NCBI GenBank assembly: GCA_023014485.1
Contig: JAJOZX010001080.1
Span: 310,001 to 374,000, forward strand
Length of the DNA stretch: 64,000 nucleotides
From: Bathynomus jamesi
Lineage: Eukaryota; Arthropoda; Malacostraca; Isopoda; Cirolanidae
Reading direction: 5' to 3'
Shown: positions 63,510-64,000 of the stretch, piece after piece
Position numbering within the stretch: position 1 is the stretch's first letter
How the letters are laid out: the number at the start of each line of letters is the position of its first letter
Notes under the pieces: generated by a model
Databases searched by the model: none
What the model was told of the DNA's origin: nothing
What the model saw: only the letters and a program-made list of their open reading frames with translations
Translations under genes and position numbers: made by a program

Positions 63510-63999
63510 GCAATCCATCTTCTTGACCAACCATCAGATCCCTCAAGGGTTGTTCTTCATTCATCGGTTAACAATACAGTATTAAAATCTGTTTTCACGT
63601 ACTGACGCGCCCATTCAACACGCTGCTGCTTGTACCTGGGTGTTAATGGTGACTGAATCGTAGGTTTACACGTCTTGCCAATTGTTTGGAGGATTCCACA
63701 TCGAGATGTTCTTGGTACATTATGTATGCCAGCCTGCTCAAAAACCTCTTTACTTAAGGACAATGGATGCTTTGCAGTTTGCGCTTGATTACAGATATCT
63801 GCCGCTTTGTCCCTTTTCTTATAGCTCCTTTATCACTTCGCTGCCTCAGTTTGGTACCCTCCGCTACAAACTTGTTTACAGTTCGATAAGCTCTGCCAAA
63901 CTGCTTCGCAATTTCAATAGATTTTATATTTTCACCGAGTAACTTGACTATTTTTCTTTTCTCAGTTAATGTTAAATCCTTCTTCTTACCCATTTTCAC
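63510..63999 (-). pseudogene. Tc1-like transposase, copy 2 (inverted)
   Basis: Minus strand from MKMGKKKDLTLTEKRK at the window edge to the TTDE-type block. It has the same frame change at IHCP/LSKEVFEQ and the same TGA after FNTVLLTDE as copy 1, and ends ~25 codons later at SRRWIAKGQSL. Confidence 0.85.
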
Positions 64000-64000
64000 C

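Larger units (their letters stand above)
62611..64000. mobile_element. Two facing defective Tc1-like copies (tail to tail), running off the window
   Basis: A left end CACTGTGTTCGCACTTATTAAG follows a TA; ~215 bases of 5' region precede the first gene. The second copy is the inverse from ~63515 to beyond 64000. The arms share ~470 bases of transposase text; ~170 bases (63328-63495) belong only to the first copy. Confidence 0.85.

Overview
The window is nuclear DNA of an animal, most likely an arthropod and possibly a crustacean. It has split genes with GT..AG introns, dense (AT)n and (AC)n microsatellites, TTAGG-like motifs of the arthropod telomere type in many repeats, and transposons of nearly every class. 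The taxon is an inference, because no rRNA or mitochondrial marker is present.

Host gene: a Toll-like receptor lies on the minus strand across about 22.4-48.1 kb. Seven exons can be placed by splice sites and by matching intron phase at every junction: four leucine-rich-repeat exons (47990-48148, 46991-47169, 41632-41891, 40575-40737), a transmembrane exon (31146-31289) and two TIR-domain exons (30241-30385, 22422-22555). Both ends are missing: signal peptide and N-terminal LRRs upstream, last part of TIR downstream. Most of the 22-48 kb interval is transposon-filled intron.

Region by region. 0-3.9 kb holds transposase and LINE remnants, a Z-DNA-like tract and a palindromic mariner derivative. 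3.73-9.48 kb is a large decayed inverted duplication whose two arms carry different insertions, so each arm shows the other's empty site; one insertion is a 2.3-kb DNA transposon with long terminal inverted repeats and a gene combining a FEN/PIN-like nuclease pattern with a Tesmin/TSO1-type CXC domain. 9.4-19.9 kb is repeat-rich and nearly gene-free: MITEs, 5S-rRNA-derived SINEs, folded mariner copies and a Penelope-like fragment. 20-27 kb has three copies of one LINE; one is split by a DNA transposon with a 3-bp target duplication, proven by the uninterrupted copy. 29-46 kb contains hAT elements with 8-bp target duplications, tRNA-like SINEs, a 38-bp minisatellite, a nearly complete CR1/jockey-like LINE and an apparently intact mariner-type transposase inside an older element.

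49.8-62.6 kb is a Maverick/Polinton (adintovirus-like) element. Rightward: a TATA promoter, short leader exons and protein-primed DNA polymerase B. Leftward, packed between them: packaging ATPase, a small membrane-type protein, an unnamed conserved protein, integrase, penton-like minor capsid protein, basic core protein, major capsid protein and adenain-like protease. Protease and capsid-module genes are open; polymerase, ATPase, small protein and integrase are broken. The leader exons and the polymerase are phase-compatible across a 6.05-kb intron that would span the whole leftward cluster. The right end is interrupted by two facing defective Tc1-like copies running off the window.

The most unusual points are the nuclease/CXC transposon with its empty site, the phase-matched leader splice of the Maverick, and a group of 8-bp-TSD MITEs that share one TTAGG-rich core but have different terminal repeats.
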